From assembly GCA_037968855.1 (NCBI GenBank), contig JBBKWH010000060.1, forward strand, positions 1 to 54,544: a stretch of DNA of 54,544 nucleotides, read 5' to 3'. A program made the position numbers and the translations under genes. The notes below the pieces were generated by a model. It was not told the DNA's origin and did no database searches. It worked only from the letters and a program-made list of their open reading frames with translations. Origin of the DNA: JBBKWH01 sp037968855 (lineage in GTDB: Bacteria > Pseudomonadota > Gammaproteobacteria > Pseudomonadales > Moraxellaceae). Below, piece after piece: positions 42,760 to 52,579 of the stretch (within the stretch, counting starts at the first letter, position 1; every line of letters begins with the position of its first letter).

Positions 42760-43143
42760 GAGCTTTCCTCGGTTTGATTTTTGTTTGACCTGCTCTGTAA
42801 CCGCTCTCGCGTCACACCTTAGCTGGTCATCTCGCCGATGCTTGTAGCCTCGGCTTCATCTCCACCACACGTTTCGACCGTATGTCACCATCTCGGCTGG
42901 AGTTCTGAGCCACATCAAGTAGCCCATTGCCACTTTTATCAAAAAACACTATCTGCGAGCCTCAACAACGTTAGACATCACAGTAAAGTAGTATTTTTTT
43001 GGGATAACCGCACTATGCCAGCGTCCAATGTCGCTTGCAATATCACCTGACCAGTCGTCACTGTAAAATACAGTTTTTATGAGACATAGCTCACACAAAA
43101 AATACTACTTGTGACGAATGGATCATTCGCTAGATGTAATGTC
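42760..43143. other. Repeat-rich upstream region of the GH3 operon
   Basis: About 385 bp with no convincing gene. A 14-bp inverted repeat, AAGTAGTATTTTTT at 42986-42999 and its complement at 43097-43110, flanks a 97-bp centre. Inside lies ACTGTA-AAA-TACAGT (43060-43074), a perfect 6-bp palindrome. The three motifs share CAGTA/AGTA-rich ends and A/T tracts. They probably hold the minus-strand promoter and its regulator sites. Confidence 0.5.
43060..43074. promoter_or_regulatory. Palindrome upstream of the GH3 operon
   Basis: ACTGTA-AAA-TACAGT, perfect arms, 300 bp before the 42759 start and between the two 14-bp repeats. It does not fit the LexA spacing CTG-N10-CAG. Confidence 0.45.
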
Positions 43144-43184
43144 AAAAACCGCCAAACACCATTATGGGGCGGCTGGCGGTTTTT
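43144..43184 (-). terminator. Terminator after clpB
   Basis: AAAAACCGCCA and TGGCGGTTTTT, an 11-bp stem with A/T flanks on both sides. Confidence 0.85.
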
Positions 43185-43196
43185 AGTGTTGATCAA

Positions 43197-45782
43197 TCAG
43201 TGAAACTGCGCTTGTTCAAAATGCAGCCCATCGTCATGACCTGTAACCGAAATGGTATCCCCAGCCTCAAAATCACCGGCCAATAGATGCTGGGCCAGCG
43301 GATTCTCGATCTGAGATTGAATGGCACGCTTTAAAGGTCGCGCACCAAATACTGGATCATAGCCAATGGAGACCAAACGATTAAAGGCTTGATCATCCAA
43401 GATTAATGAAAGCTCACGCTCTTTGAGCCGCACACGCAGACGATCCAATTGAATCTCGGCAATGCCACGTAGTTGTGCCTCGCCCAAAGCATCAAACACC
43501 ACTAGCTCATCAATTCGATTAATAAACTCTGGTCTAAAGTGCTCGCCAACTGCCTCCATGACCGCAGCCTTGATGGTTTCGGCATCCGCGCCTGCCATCT
43601 CACGAATCGCATGTGAGCCAAGGTTTGAGGTCATGATAATCACGGTATTTCTAAAGTCGATCACCCGACCTTGCGAGTCGGTCAAACGACCATCATCCAA
43701 GACCTGTAACAGGATATTAAACACATCTGGATGGGCTTTTTCGACTTCATCAAACAACACCACGCTATACGGCTTACGACGCACGGCCTCAGACAACACG
43801 CCGCCTTCTTCGTAACCGACATAGCCTGGAGGTGCACCAACCAAACGGCTAACACTGTGTTTTTCCATAAACTCGCTCATGTCGATACGAATCATGGCGT
43901 CATCGCTGTCAAACAAAAAGTTTGCCAAGGCTTTAGACAGTTCCGTCTTACCCACACCCGTTGGGCCTAAGAACAAGAACGAGCCGCTTGGACGGTTGGG
44001 ATCAGACAAGCCTGCCCGTGAGCGACGGACCGCATTAGACACTGCAACCACGGCTTCATGCTGACCAACCACACGCTTGTGCAAAAAGCTTTCCATTTCT
44101 AGCAGTTTTTCACGCTCGCCTTGCAGCATCTTACTGACTGGAATACCCGTGGCTGCACTAACCACTTCGGCAATTTCATTGTCAGTGACTTTATTACGCA
44201 GCAAGGTGGGCTTGCCGGTTTCTTCTGCATCTTTGGCTTGGTCGCTCTGGGCCAATTGTTGCTCAAGCTCTGGAATCACGCCATATTTGAGTCGTGACAT
44301 TTCGGCCACATCGCCTTCACGCTGGGCTTTATCAAAGGCAATACGGGCTTTATCTAGCTCGTCTTTAAACTGCTGTGAGCCTTTGACCAGTGCTTTTTCG
44401 GCCTGCCAGACTTCGTTTAGATCAGCATATTCTTTTTCAAGCTGCTCGATTTGACTGTCGATTTGCTTGAGTTGAATCCGACTGCCTTGATCGTCATCGT
44501 GCTTGAGGACTTCTCGCTCCATTTTGAGCTGAATCAAGCGGCGGTCAAGTTTGTCGAGCACTTCTGGCTTAGAGTCCATTTCCATCCGTAAGCGGCTGGC
44601 AGCCTCATCAATCAGGTCAATGGCTTTATCCGGCAGCTTACGGTCTGTGATGTAACGATGACTCATCCGTGCAGCCGCAATAATGGCCGAATCTTGAATA
44701 TCCACACCGTGGTGCAGCTCGTAGCGCTCTTTAAGACCACGCAAAATCGCAATGGTATCGGCCACCGATGGCTCGTCGACCAGTACTTTTTGAAAGCGAC
44801 GTTCAAGCGCAGCATCTTTTTCAATGAATTGCCGATATTCATCCAAGGTTGTCGCACCAACACAGTGCAACTCACCACGCGCCAAGGCGGGCTTGAGCAT
44901 ATTGCCTGCATCCATTGCACCATCGGCCTTGCCTGCACCGACCATGGTGTGCAGTTCGTCAATAAACAAAATCACTTGGCCTTCTTGTTTGGCCAAATCA
45001 TTGAGCACCGATTTTAAACGCTCTTCAAATTCACCACGAAACTTGGCTCCGGCAATCAATGCACCTAGATCAAGTGATAGAACGCGCTTGCCTTTGAGTC
45101 CTTCTGGTACTTCGCCATTGACGATGCGCTGGGCCAGCCCTTCAACAATCGCGGTTTTGCCCACACCCGGCTCACCGATCAGCACCGGATTATTTTTGGT
45201 GCGACGGGCCAATACTTGAATGGTGCGGCGGATTTCGTCATCCCGCCCAATCACTGGATCGAGCTTGCCAACAAGGGCGCGCTCAGTCAGATCAACCGTA
45301 TATTTGTTGAGTGCATCACGCTGCTCTTCTTGGTTTGGATTGACCACTTTTTCATCTCCACGAATACGCTCAATCACCACACGGAGCTTTTTGCCATCCG
45401 TGCCTGCTGCTTCAATGATCTTTTTGCTCGTGCTCTGTTCGGCCAGCGCCAACAGCGCCCACTCACTGGCAATATAGTCATCACCGGCTTTTTGTGCATA
45501 GCTGTCGGTCAGATTTAAGATCCGCACCGACTCTGGGGTGAGCTTGATATCACCATCTGGAGATGCCAGCGTTGGCGCGTCACTGAGTGCAGTGTCTAAA
45601 CGGGACTTCACCGTTTGCACGTTCGCACCTGCTTGTTGCAGCAAGCTTAAATTGGCTGGCTCTTCAAGTAGCGCAGCCAAGATATGGATCGGGTCAATCC
45701 CCGTATGGTCACGACCAGCCGCAAGGCTTTGTGCACGCGACAACGCAGCTTGCAAACGTTCGGTAAACTTTTCAAATCTCAT
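43197..45782 (-). CDS. clpB: ClpB protein disaggregase
   Basis: 861 aa AAA+ chaperone that extracts polypeptides from aggregates with DnaK. N-domain with two repeats, Walker A GEPGVGKTAIVEG (about 205) and GPTGVGKTELSKA (about 600), and a long coiled-coil middle domain (about 405-530). The ATG at 45782 (MRFEKFTERLQ) is preferred because family members begin here and GAGGAAAA is upstream. Confidence 0.97.
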   Translation of the reverse strand: MRFEKFTERLQAALSRAQSLAAGRDHTGIDPIHILAALLEEPANLSLLQQAGANVQTVKSRLDTALSDAPTLASPDGDIKLTPESVRILNLTDSYAQKAGDDYIASEWALLALAEQSTSKKIIEAAGTDGKKLRVVIERIRGDEKVVNPNQEEQRDALNKYTVDLTERALVGKLDPVIGRDDEIRRTIQVLARRTKNNPVLIGEPGVGKTAIVEGLAQRIVNGEVPEGLKGKRVLSLDLGALIAGAKFRGEFEERLKSVLNDLAKQEGQVILFIDELHTMVGAGKADGAMDAGNMLKPALARGELHCVGATTLDEYRQFIEKDAALERRFQKVLVDEPSVADTIAILRGLKERYELHHGVDIQDSAIIAAARMSHRYITDRKLPDKAIDLIDEAASRLRMEMDSKPEVLDKLDRRLIQLKMEREVLKHDDDQGSRIQLKQIDSQIEQLEKEYADLNEVWQAEKALVKGSQQFKDELDKARIAFDKAQREGDVAEMSRLKYGVIPELEQQLAQSDQAKDAEETGKPTLLRNKVTDNEIAEVVSAATGIPVSKMLQGEREKLLEMESFLHKRVVGQHEAVVAVSNAVRRSRAGLSDPNRPSGSFLFLGPTGVGKTELSKALANFLFDSDDAMIRIDMSEFMEKHSVSRLVGAPPGYVGYEEGGVLSEAVRRKPYSVVLFDEVEKAHPDVFNILLQVLDDGRLTDSQGRVIDFRNTVIIMTSNLGSHAIREMAGADAETIKAAVMEAVGEHFRPEFINRIDELVVFDALGEAQLRGIAEIQLDRLRVRLKERELSLILDDQAFNRLVSIGYDPVFGARPLKRAIQSQIENPLAQHLLAGDFEAGDTISVTGHDDGLHFEQAQFH

Positions 45783-45862
45783 GAGTTTTTTTCCTCGCAA
45801 TAGGACATTGCTTATTCACTACAGCTATAGATTGGTTGTTGTTTTTCGATTTCAAGTCGCAC

Positions 45863-45895
45863 AAAAAAAATGAACAAGCCAGTCTTGCTTGTTCA
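45863..45895 (-). terminator. Terminator of the 177-aa gene
   Basis: TGAACAAGC and GCTTGTTCA (9-bp stem) with eight T on the minus strand. It also separates this gene from clpB. Confidence 0.8.
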
Positions 45896-45923
45896 TTAAA
45901 ACACCCCATTTATGGACAAAAAT

Positions 45924-46457
45924 TTAGCGCAAGCTCGCAATATATCGTGGCGCATTGGTCTCATGGCTTCCTGACTTGGTAGTTGTGCTGTTGTGATTGC
46001 CACCAAACAAGCTACCCAACAAGCCCCGTGGCCGTGGCGGTGCAGCATCGACTGAGGACTGCAAGGCTTGCCGACTCAACGCTGGCATTACTGGCAGTGT
46101 GCGACTACCCACCCCGACTCGATCTGGAATCTGATCAACCATATCTATGGCATCTGACGAGAGCAGCGGCGCTGTATGGGCCACTGCCGAGGTTTCTTCA
46201 ACGTTATAGCTCACATGCTGATGTTGCCGAATCGTATAAAACTCAGCATCACCATCACCTAGACGCCCCAAACGAGCGCGTAGCGTTAACGACAACATCA
46301 ATAGCTCATCGTCGTCAGACTCTTCTGCCATGTCCAGCAGACGACTTTGATAGGCCGACTCTTCCAAAAAGCGTTCAATGTGGACTGATTCTGCAAACAC
46401 ACGACGCATCATCAGCTTGAAGCGACCGAGTTCCAATAGTTGATCGCGATTTAGCAT
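45924..46457 (-). CDS. Unknown soluble protein, lineage-restricted
   Basis: 177 aa. The first 75 residues are helical and look conserved (LGRFKLMMRRVFAESVHIERFL, then DDDELLMLSLTLRARLG); the rest is Ser/Pro/Asn rich and probably disordered. The N-terminus with its MMRRVF block may bind a partner protein. Own terminator before clpB. No family recognised. Confidence 0.65.
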   Translation of the reverse strand: MLNRDQLLELGRFKLMMRRVFAESVHIERFLEESAYQSRLLDMAEESDDDELLMLSLTLRARLGRLGDGDAEFYTIRQHQHVSYNVEETSAVAHTAPLLSSDAIDMVDQIPDRVGVGSRTLPVMPALSRQALQSSVDAAPPRPRGLLGSLFGGNHNSTTTKSGSHETNAPRYIASLR

Positions 46458-46748
46458 AGCTCACACCCCTTTAGTTCGCGAAAAGACCTAACCCCATCCT
46501 CTAACACCTCATCCTGATTAGGCATCAAAAACATGGGGGCTATTCAGGGCAAGCAGCGTACTCCCTACACTGACTTCACCCTGAATCGCAGCAGTCAAAA
46601 TGCAAACCTTATGCCAACCAAATCACTCTTTTAGTGCTGACCTACAGCTCTGCTTCATTTACATTGATTTTAAACAAAAATGCGCCTAACGCTATCGAAT
46701 GGCTCTGCTACCCTAACGGCTTAGCTCAGTGTTTTGGCGTACCATTTT

Positions 46749-47585
46749 ATGATGAAGGGTAATATTTTACTGACCACCGCACTCTTGTGTTGCACAAACG
46801 CCGCCTTAGCCGCGTTACCACAAAGCGCCTATCGTGCAGGTGGAATTGCCGTTTTGCCGATTACCGACAGCACCATACAGGTGTTTTTGGATCAACAACC
46901 GATTGCCATTGCACAGCAAAATGGCCAGCGTTTTGCCGTGATTGGTATTCCTCTTAATCCTGAGACTGGTCTCGATACCAATACATTAACGGTTCAACTA
47001 CAACAGGCTAATGGCCAAACAGAATCCAAAAACATCAAGCTCTCAAGCTATGACTACCCAGAACAGCGACTAAAAATTGCCAACAAAAGCCAAGTCAATC
47101 CCGACCCAGAGCAACTCGCTCGATACGGCCGCGAAGCCACCGAACAAAAAAACATCTACCAATCATTTAGTCCTAGACAGAGCGATGGCTTTCCAGATTT
47201 TATTCAACCGACCCAAGGACGCTATTCCAGCCCATTTGGCCTGAAGCGCTTTTTTAATGACGAGCCACGTGCAGCACATTCTGGTTTAGACATTGCAGCA
47301 CCGATTGGTCAAACAGTGCTTGCACCTGCAAATGGCACCGTGGTTGGTGTAGGTGATTATTTTTTTAATGGTAAAACTATTTTGATTGATCATGGTCAAG
47401 GCATCATTTCGATGCTCTGCCATTTAAGCAAAATTGACGTCAAGGTCGGTGACTTACTCAAACAAGGTCAAGCGATTGCCGCAGTGGGCAAAACAGGCCG
47501 TGCAACAGGCCCGCATTTACACTGGGGCATGAGCCTAAATAATCAGCGGGTTGATCCGCTGTTATTTTTACCACAGACCCCTTAA
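46749..47585 (+). CDS. M23 peptidase (LytM-type), exported
   Basis: 278 aa from the ATG at 46749. Signal peptide to about residue 22. C-terminal M23 domain with HSGLD (H and D ligands), the cysteine-containing strand ISMLCHLSKID and the HLHWG motif, so the zinc site looks complete and catalysis is likely. Peptidoglycan endopeptidase or an activator of amidases. N-terminal beta-rich domain of about 100 residues. Confidence 0.9.
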   Translation: MMKGNILLTTALLCCTNAALAALPQSAYRAGGIAVLPITDSTIQVFLDQQPIAIAQQNGQRFAVIGIPLNPETGLDTNTLTVQLQQANGQTESKNIKLSSYDYPEQRLKIANKSQVNPDPEQLARYGREATEQKNIYQSFSPRQSDGFPDFIQPTQGRYSSPFGLKRFFNDEPRAAHSGLDIAAPIGQTVLAPANGTVVGVGDYFFNGKTILIDHGQGIISMLCHLSKIDVKVGDLLKQGQAIAAVGKTGRATGPHLHWGMSLNNQRVDPLLFLPQTP

Positions 47586-47602
47586 GTGCTTGGTTGTACG
47601 AT

Positions 47603-48196
47603 TTAGAGCATAGGCGGCTTCGGCGTAGACCGTTGCCGTTTAAGCCGCATCCACCACAAATGCCCAGCACCAATCAAGCTGGCCAACACAAGTAATGCGA
47701 TGATCATGTGGTTTTCGGTCAGTCGCTCATAGACGCGTAGATTGTGTAACTGCTTAAGCAACCAATTACCGGCCAAGGTGATGAGTGTTGCCCATAGCAA
47801 CGCTGCCACCAGATCAAATAAAAAAAACCGCCAACGCGCCACGCCTGCCATACCTAGTAGCAGCGGCGTAATGGTGCGAAAACCCACCATAAACCGAAAG
47901 AACATTAGTAATAACGTCTGATGCTGATAGACTAAATTTTGCACCCGCTCTGCGCGCTTACGCACATTGTCATGGCGTGCCAGCCAACCTGCCCCTTGAT
48001 GGCGCCCCAAATAAAAGTAAATATGGTCACTTAATGCCGCACCACAAGCTGCGATCAGCACCACCGGCCATAAGTGTAAATAATGCTGGTGAATCGCATA
48101 AGCAGCCGCGAGCAAGACCGATTCACCCTCAATCATTACCCCAAAAAACACGGCAAAATAGCCGTACTGGTTCATCAACTCAGCAACCTGCATCAT
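47603..48196 (-). CDS. DedA family membrane protein
   Basis: 197 aa with five or so transmembrane segments. GVMIEGESVLLAAA, DHIYFYLGRHQG and RFMVGFRTITPLLLGMAG are DedA hallmarks. DedA proteins are lipid (undecaprenyl phosphate or phospholipid) transporters supporting envelope synthesis. The specific substrate is not inferable. Confidence 0.88.
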   Translation of the reverse strand: MMQVAELMNQYGYFAVFFGVMIEGESVLLAAAYAIHQHYLHLWPVVLIAACGAALSDHIYFYLGRHQGAGWLARHDNVRKRAERVQNLVYQHQTLLLMFFRFMVGFRTITPLLLGMAGVARWRFFLFDLVAALLWATLITLAGNWLLKQLHNLRVYERLTENHMIIALLVLASLIGAGHLWWMRLKRQRSTPKPPML

Positions 48197-48234
48197 GACT
48201 CCAGTGTAATGATCTCAATCCAAGGCAAGGTCAA

Positions 48235-48516
48235 TTAAGACTCAATTTTGACCCCTTTCCAAAAAGCAACGCGATCTTTGATCTCAGCCGCAGCAGATTT
48301 TGGGGTCGGATAATACCAAACCGCGTTTAAGTTTTGCTGACCATCGACGGCCAATGAGTAGTAGTGTGCTGTGCCTTTCCACGGACAAACAGTGGTGTGA
48401 TCACTGGGTAGCACATACTGTTGATCAACCGATTGCAGCGGAAAGTAATGATTACCCTCAACCACCACGGTATCGTTTGACTCGGCAATCACTTGCCCAT
48501 TCCATATCGCTTTCAT
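48235..48516 (-). CDS. DUF427 protein
   Basis: 93 aa. AIWNGQVIAES, HYFP, VCPWKGTAHYY and AVWYYPTPK match DUF427, a small beta protein of unknown function. The second ATG (48516) is better spaced from AGGAGAT than the first (48519). Confidence 0.85.
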   Translation of the reverse strand: MKAIWNGQVIAESNDTVVVEGNHYFPLQSVDQQYVLPSDHTTVCPWKGTAHYYSLAVDGQQNLNAVWYYPTPKSAAAEIKDRVAFWKGVKIES

Positions 48517-48556
48517 CATGATCTCCTACGCCTTCAATGGTCATCGCTAACCCGTA

Positions 48557-48590
48557 TAAAAAAACGGTCTTTTCAGAACGAAAAGACCGC
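48557..48590 (-). terminator. Terminator after glyA
   Basis: CGGTCTTTTC and GAAAAGACCG arms, with a T-run on the minus strand. Confidence 0.8.
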
Positions 48591-48622
48591 TTTAGCGTAG
48601 CAAGATTTGAACAGGCTAAACG

Positions 48623-49875
48623 TTAGGCTGTGTAAACCGGATGCTTAGCACACACTGCTTTGACTTGATCAGCAACTTTGGCAATCACAGCGGCATCGCC
48701 ACGATTATCAAGAATGTCTGCAATCCAACCGGCCAGCTCACGGCTTTCGCTTTCGCCAAAGCCACGAGTAGTAATAGCAGGTGTACCAATACGAATACCT
48801 GAGGTGACAAATGGTGAACGTGGGTCGTTTGGCACAGCGTTTTTGTTGACCGTAATACCAGCCTCGCCCAACCATGCATCGGCTTCTTTGCCGGTTAGGT
48901 CTTGCTTGATCAAGGACAACAAAAACAAATGATTGTCTGTGCCGTTTGACACGATGTCATAACCGCGCTCAATCAACACCGCAGCCATTGCTTGCGCGTT
49001 TTTGACCACTTGTTGCTGATAAGTCTTAAAGCTTGGGTCCATTGCTTCTTTAAAGCAAATGGCTTTGGCAGCAATAGCATGTACCAGCGGGCCACCTTGA
49101 TTACCAGGAAACACCGCAGAGTTGAGTTTTTTCTCAATCTCTTCGTTGGCTTTGGCCAAGATCAAACCTGCACGTGGGCCGCGCAAAGTTTTGTGGGTGG
49201 TGGTGGTGACCACGTCAGCAAATGGGACTGGGTTTGGATAGACACCCGCAGCAACCGACCAGCAACGTGGGCCATATCAACCATCAAATACGCACCAACT
49301 TGGTCGGCAATTTGACGGAAACGCGCCCAATCAACTACACGGCTATAGGCCGAGAAGCCCGCAATAATCATGCGTGGTTTGTGCTCAAGCGCCAAACGCT
49401 CGACTTCTTCGTAGTCGATTTCGCCGGTTTCAACGTTCAGACCGTATTGGACAGCATTGTAGTTTTTGCCCGAAAAGTTGACTTTGGCACCATGGGTCAA
49501 ATGACCACCATGCGCCAAGCTCATACCTAGTACGGTATCACCTGCTTGCAGCAAGGCTAGAAACACTGCGCTGTTGGCTTGTGAGCCGGCATGTGGCTGG
49601 ACGTTGGCATAGTCTGCACCAAACAATTGCTTGGCACGATCGATGGCCAACTGCTCGATCACATCAACATGCTCGCAGCCGCCATAGTAGCGCTTGCCAG
49701 GATAACCTTCGGCATATTTGTTGGTCAGGCTTGAGCCTTGAGCTTCCATCACTGCCGGAGAGCAATAGTTCTCGGAGGCGATCAACTCGATGTGTGCTTC
49801 TTGACGCTGGTCTTCAGCATCCATCGCAGCGGCGAGTTCTGGATCAAATTCATGGATCGAAATATTGGCAAACAT
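48623..49875 (-). pseudogene. glyA: Serine hydroxymethyltransferase, interrupted by a one-base frameshift
   Basis: Converts serine to glycine and 5,10-methylene-THF. Two overlapping frames, 49875-49162 (through AHVAG) and 49213-48623 (from TTTTHKTLRGPRAG), together make one glyA. The complete gene is 1253 bp; one added base gives 418 codons, matching the 417-aa length usual for GlyA. The break lies at about 49256-49257, where DMAHVAG should continue LVAAGVYPNP. The PLP lysine is in THKTLRG. Everything else is intact, so a sequence error is likelier than a dead gene. Confidence 0.92.
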
Positions 49876-50043
49876 GGCAGCACCCTTTAGGCAAGGCCCA
49901 ATCAGCGGACGAATGGACGGTCAAGGCAATAAAGCGGCGCATTCTACCATGATCTCAGGCCTTTGGCAGGGGATCTGCGCTGAACAAAACAATGACGGCC
50001 ATGAAGCAGATTCACCTGTTGCAAGACACCACAGATCGTGCAT

Positions 50044-50071
50044 AAAAAAACCGCGTGAATCGCGGTTTTTT
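50044..50071. terminator. Bidirectional terminator by the 100-aa gene
   Basis: AAAAACCGCG and CGCGGTTTTT with a five-base loop, and A/T tracts on both sides. Confidence 0.75.
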
Positions 50072-50082
50072 GATCAATCAGC

Positions 50083-50385
50083 TTATGTCTTTGGCAGGCT
50101 CGAATCAGCATCTTGTCCCTTGGCAGTATCTGGCACAGTACCATCAGCATACGGTGCAAAAGGTGCCGGATTTTGATCACGCGGATCAGACTGTTGATCC
50201 GGCTTGCTTGGATCTAAGTTACGCGCCATGTCTTTTGGATGCAGATTTTCGACCGCCTCTTTGACACTTTGGTTGCCTTCGCTACTTTGCGCCTTGCCAT
50301 CCGGTTGAGCGATACCGACCGGTGTTGTACCGCCATCTTGTTGCTCGGCAGTTGGGGAATATTTACTATCTGAAGGCTGAGTCAT
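50083..50385 (-). CDS. Low-complexity hydrophilic protein, unknown
   Basis: 100 aa rich in D, P, Q, S, K and G, with no hydrophobic segment and no aromatic core. Appears intrinsically disordered, similar in feel to small stress or desiccation-type proteins. Its own terminator follows. No family recognised. Confidence 0.55.
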   Translation of the reverse strand: MTQPSDSKYSPTAEQQDGGTTPVGIAQPDGKAQSSEGNQSVKEAVENLHPKDMARNLDPSKPDQQSDPRDQNPAPFAPYADGTVPDTAKGQDADSSLPKT

Positions 50386-50574
50386 GATAAGTTCTCTTGA
50401 AGATGAGCGATGAACCTACAATGCCAGAAGGAACGTTAACCGCCCATGCCTAAGCTGTATGGCGGATGTCTTCCGCCTGTAACCCTTGCAACGATATGTA
50501 ACGAGCACAAAAAACAATAGATCTTGGTATTGGCATGGCAAAAAGACTGATCAAATGAGTCAAGCCGATCCATT

Positions 50575-51453
50575 TCAACGCGATAACCAGCCTACTCCAA
50601 CTAGGCCCACAAAAATAACCCGTCCCACCCAACGATTATGCAAAAACGCGGCAAAGCAATGCGCAGGCAACCGATCACGCGTAGACCAATATTGCCAAGC
50701 AAACATAGCTAATACAGTTAATAGCGCCAGCAGCATTGGCAACTGCATCATCTGTTCACGCACCAGCACTGCCAGCAACAACAGCACAAACGCCGCTTGC
50801 AATAGACCAATGATCAGCAAATCCGCCCGACCAAACAAAATGGCCGTCGATTTAATCCCTGCTTTTAGATCATCAGGCCGATCCGTCATCGCGTACTGGG
50901 TGTCGTAGGCCACCGTCCAGCATAGATTGGCCGCATACAGCAGCCAACAGGTCCAACTGGGCGTCACGCCTTGCGCCACAAAGGCCATCGGAATCGCCCA
51001 CGAAAACGCAGCCCCTAGTACAAACTGCGGCAGGTAGGTATAGCGTTTCATAAAGGGATACAGCGTGGCCAAAAACAACGCCCCAAACGACCACCACAGC
51101 ACCGATAAAGGCAAAAACAACAACAAACTGGCACTGGCTAACACCAACACCGCAAACACCAGCAAGGCTTCTTTGGCACTCATCCGACCACTGGCTAAAG
51201 GCCGATGTTGGGTACGCGCCACTTGTCCATCAACATGGCGGTCGGCAAAGTCATTGATCGCACAACCAGCGGCCCGCATCAAGATGGCACCAAGGCTAAA
51301 GATCAACACCATTGACCACGTTGGATGACCATCTGCGGCAACCCACACAGCCCATAGCGTCGGCCACAGCAACAGTTCAATGCCCACAGGACGATCAAAG
51401 CGCGTGAGCTGTACATAAGCCCACAAGCGATCACGCAATAGGATATTCGGCAT
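50575..51453 (-). CDS. ubiA: 4-hydroxybenzoate polyprenyltransferase
   Basis: 292 aa from the ATG at 51453. Attaches the polyprenyl chain to 4-hydroxybenzoate in ubiquinone synthesis, in the inner membrane. First aspartate motif NDFADRHVDGQVART and second motif DTQYAMTDRPDD are intact, with 7-9 membrane helices. Follows ubiC by 12 bases. Confidence 0.95.
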   Translation of the reverse strand: MPNILLRDRLWAYVQLTRFDRPVGIELLLWPTLWAVWVAADGHPTWSMVLIFSLGAILMRAAGCAINDFADRHVDGQVARTQHRPLASGRMSAKEALLVFAVLVLASASLLLFLPLSVLWWSFGALFLATLYPFMKRYTYLPQFVLGAAFSWAIPMAFVAQGVTPSWTCWLLYAANLCWTVAYDTQYAMTDRPDDLKAGIKSTAILFGRADLLIIGLLQAAFVLLLLAVLVREQMMQLPMLLALLTVLAMFAWQYWSTRDRLPAHCFAAFLHNRWVGRVIFVGLVGVGWLSR

Positions 51454-51465
51454 AAAAAAAGACAA

Positions 51466-51963
51466 TTAACACTCCAGCGAATGCGCAAACTCTGGCAGAA
51501 AGCATTCCTGAACCAACAGCGGTTGTCCACACCAATCGTAACGACTGCGCCTAGCCCAGCCTGCGGCTAACAATGCCACCTCACGCTGACATCGTGGTGG
51601 CTGGCGGGCAAACAACAATGACCCTAGTGATCTTGAGCCCAGATGACGCAATCGCCGACCTCGGCCACGGAGCGCTCGAATCGGAATCACACTCCGCGCC
51701 AGCACCCACGCCTGATCATCTGCGCCATGCAAATACACCTCACGAATCCACGCATATTGATGCACCGGAATGCCCAACAAACGCGCCTCATGCCGTGCAG
51801 GTCTTGCAAACTGCTCACGTATGGGCTGCACCCTAAACTGCCCCGCCCCATGCGCACGCAACTGACAGGTCAACGACCCTTGCGCCAACAGCCATGGGCG
51901 AAGCAAAAAAGGTGGTTTATTGATCAAACGCTGAGGAGATTGCCAATGTGGACATCGCGCCAT
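51466..51963 (-). CDS. ubiC: Chorismate lyase
   Basis: 165 aa from the ATG at 51963. Converts chorismate to 4-hydroxybenzoate and pyruvate, the first committed ubiquinone step. LAQGSLTCQLR, REVYLHGAD, WVLARSVIP and LGSRSLGSLLF are family blocks; the arginine and glutamate of the active site are in place (AWIREVYL). Directly before ubiA. Confidence 0.9.
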   Translation of the reverse strand: MARCPHWQSPQRLINKPPFLLRPWLLAQGSLTCQLRAHGAGQFRVQPIREQFARPARHEARLLGIPVHQYAWIREVYLHGADDQAWVLARSVIPIRALRGRGRRLRHLGSRSLGSLLFARQPPRCQREVALLAAGWARRSRYDWCGQPLLVQECFLPEFAHSLEC

Positions 51964-52030
51964 TACGCACACTCATTCATGGTTAATGGCGCTATTTTGA
52001 CACAGCAATCAGAAGGCAGCTAATGCGTGC

Positions 52031-52579
52031 TTATTGAGATTTTTTTTTTGACTGTGGCTGATTCATTTTGCTGACCTGCTGCACATACACCGTCACCGAC
52101 TGCTCGCCCAATACACGGCCATTTGAAGTCACTCGTGCCGTCAACACATGCGCACCACGATCCAACGATTCGGTTGGAATCGACGCATTAAATCCGGCGG
52201 TCAGTGGTGCATTATCCAAAAACAAACTCATTTGGTCACCAGTGGCCAAATCCACATCAGTATCCACAGCGACTTCAATAATATCGCTCGGTTTTCTAAA
52301 GCTCTGATTGGCTGATGGCGCAGTAAAGCTCACCTTGTAGCTATTGGGTCGTGAGGCACTTTGTTTTGCCACATCACCACGACTATTGGCACGGGCCAAG
52401 TCATCCGCACTCATACCGGGAACAATCGATAACGGTGGCAAACGCACCCGTTCAGCATTGGCAGCAGGCATATCCGAAAACAATACGTTTCCGTTAGCGT
52501 CCACACTGCGATAAATTTCAGCATGTGCTGATGAAACGACTAGCCCAAATATCAGGCCGATATATTTCCAACGCAACAT
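52031..52579 (-). CDS. DUF4124 exported protein
   Basis: 182 aa from the ATG at 52579 (MLRWKYIGL); a longer frame reaches 52660 without a ribosome site. Signal peptide to SAHA, then a DUF4124 module (EIYRSVDANGNVLFSDMP) and a beta-sandwich-like C-terminal part, ending in a basic tail. Envelope protein of unknown role. Confidence 0.75.
   Translation of the reverse strand: MLRWKYIGLIFGLVVSSAHAEIYRSVDANGNVLFSDMPAANAERVRLPPLSIVPGMSADDLARANSRGDVAKQSASRPNSYKVSFTAPSANQSFRKPSDIIEVAVDTDVDLATGDQMSLFLDNAPLTAGFNASIPTESLDRGAHVLTARVTSNGRVLGEQSVTVYVQQVSKMNQPQSKKKSQ

Noticed and set aside
42838..43050. 70-aa frame upstream of the GH3 operon
   Set aside because: No ribosome site, no family resemblance, and it runs through the repeat-rich regulatory stretch.
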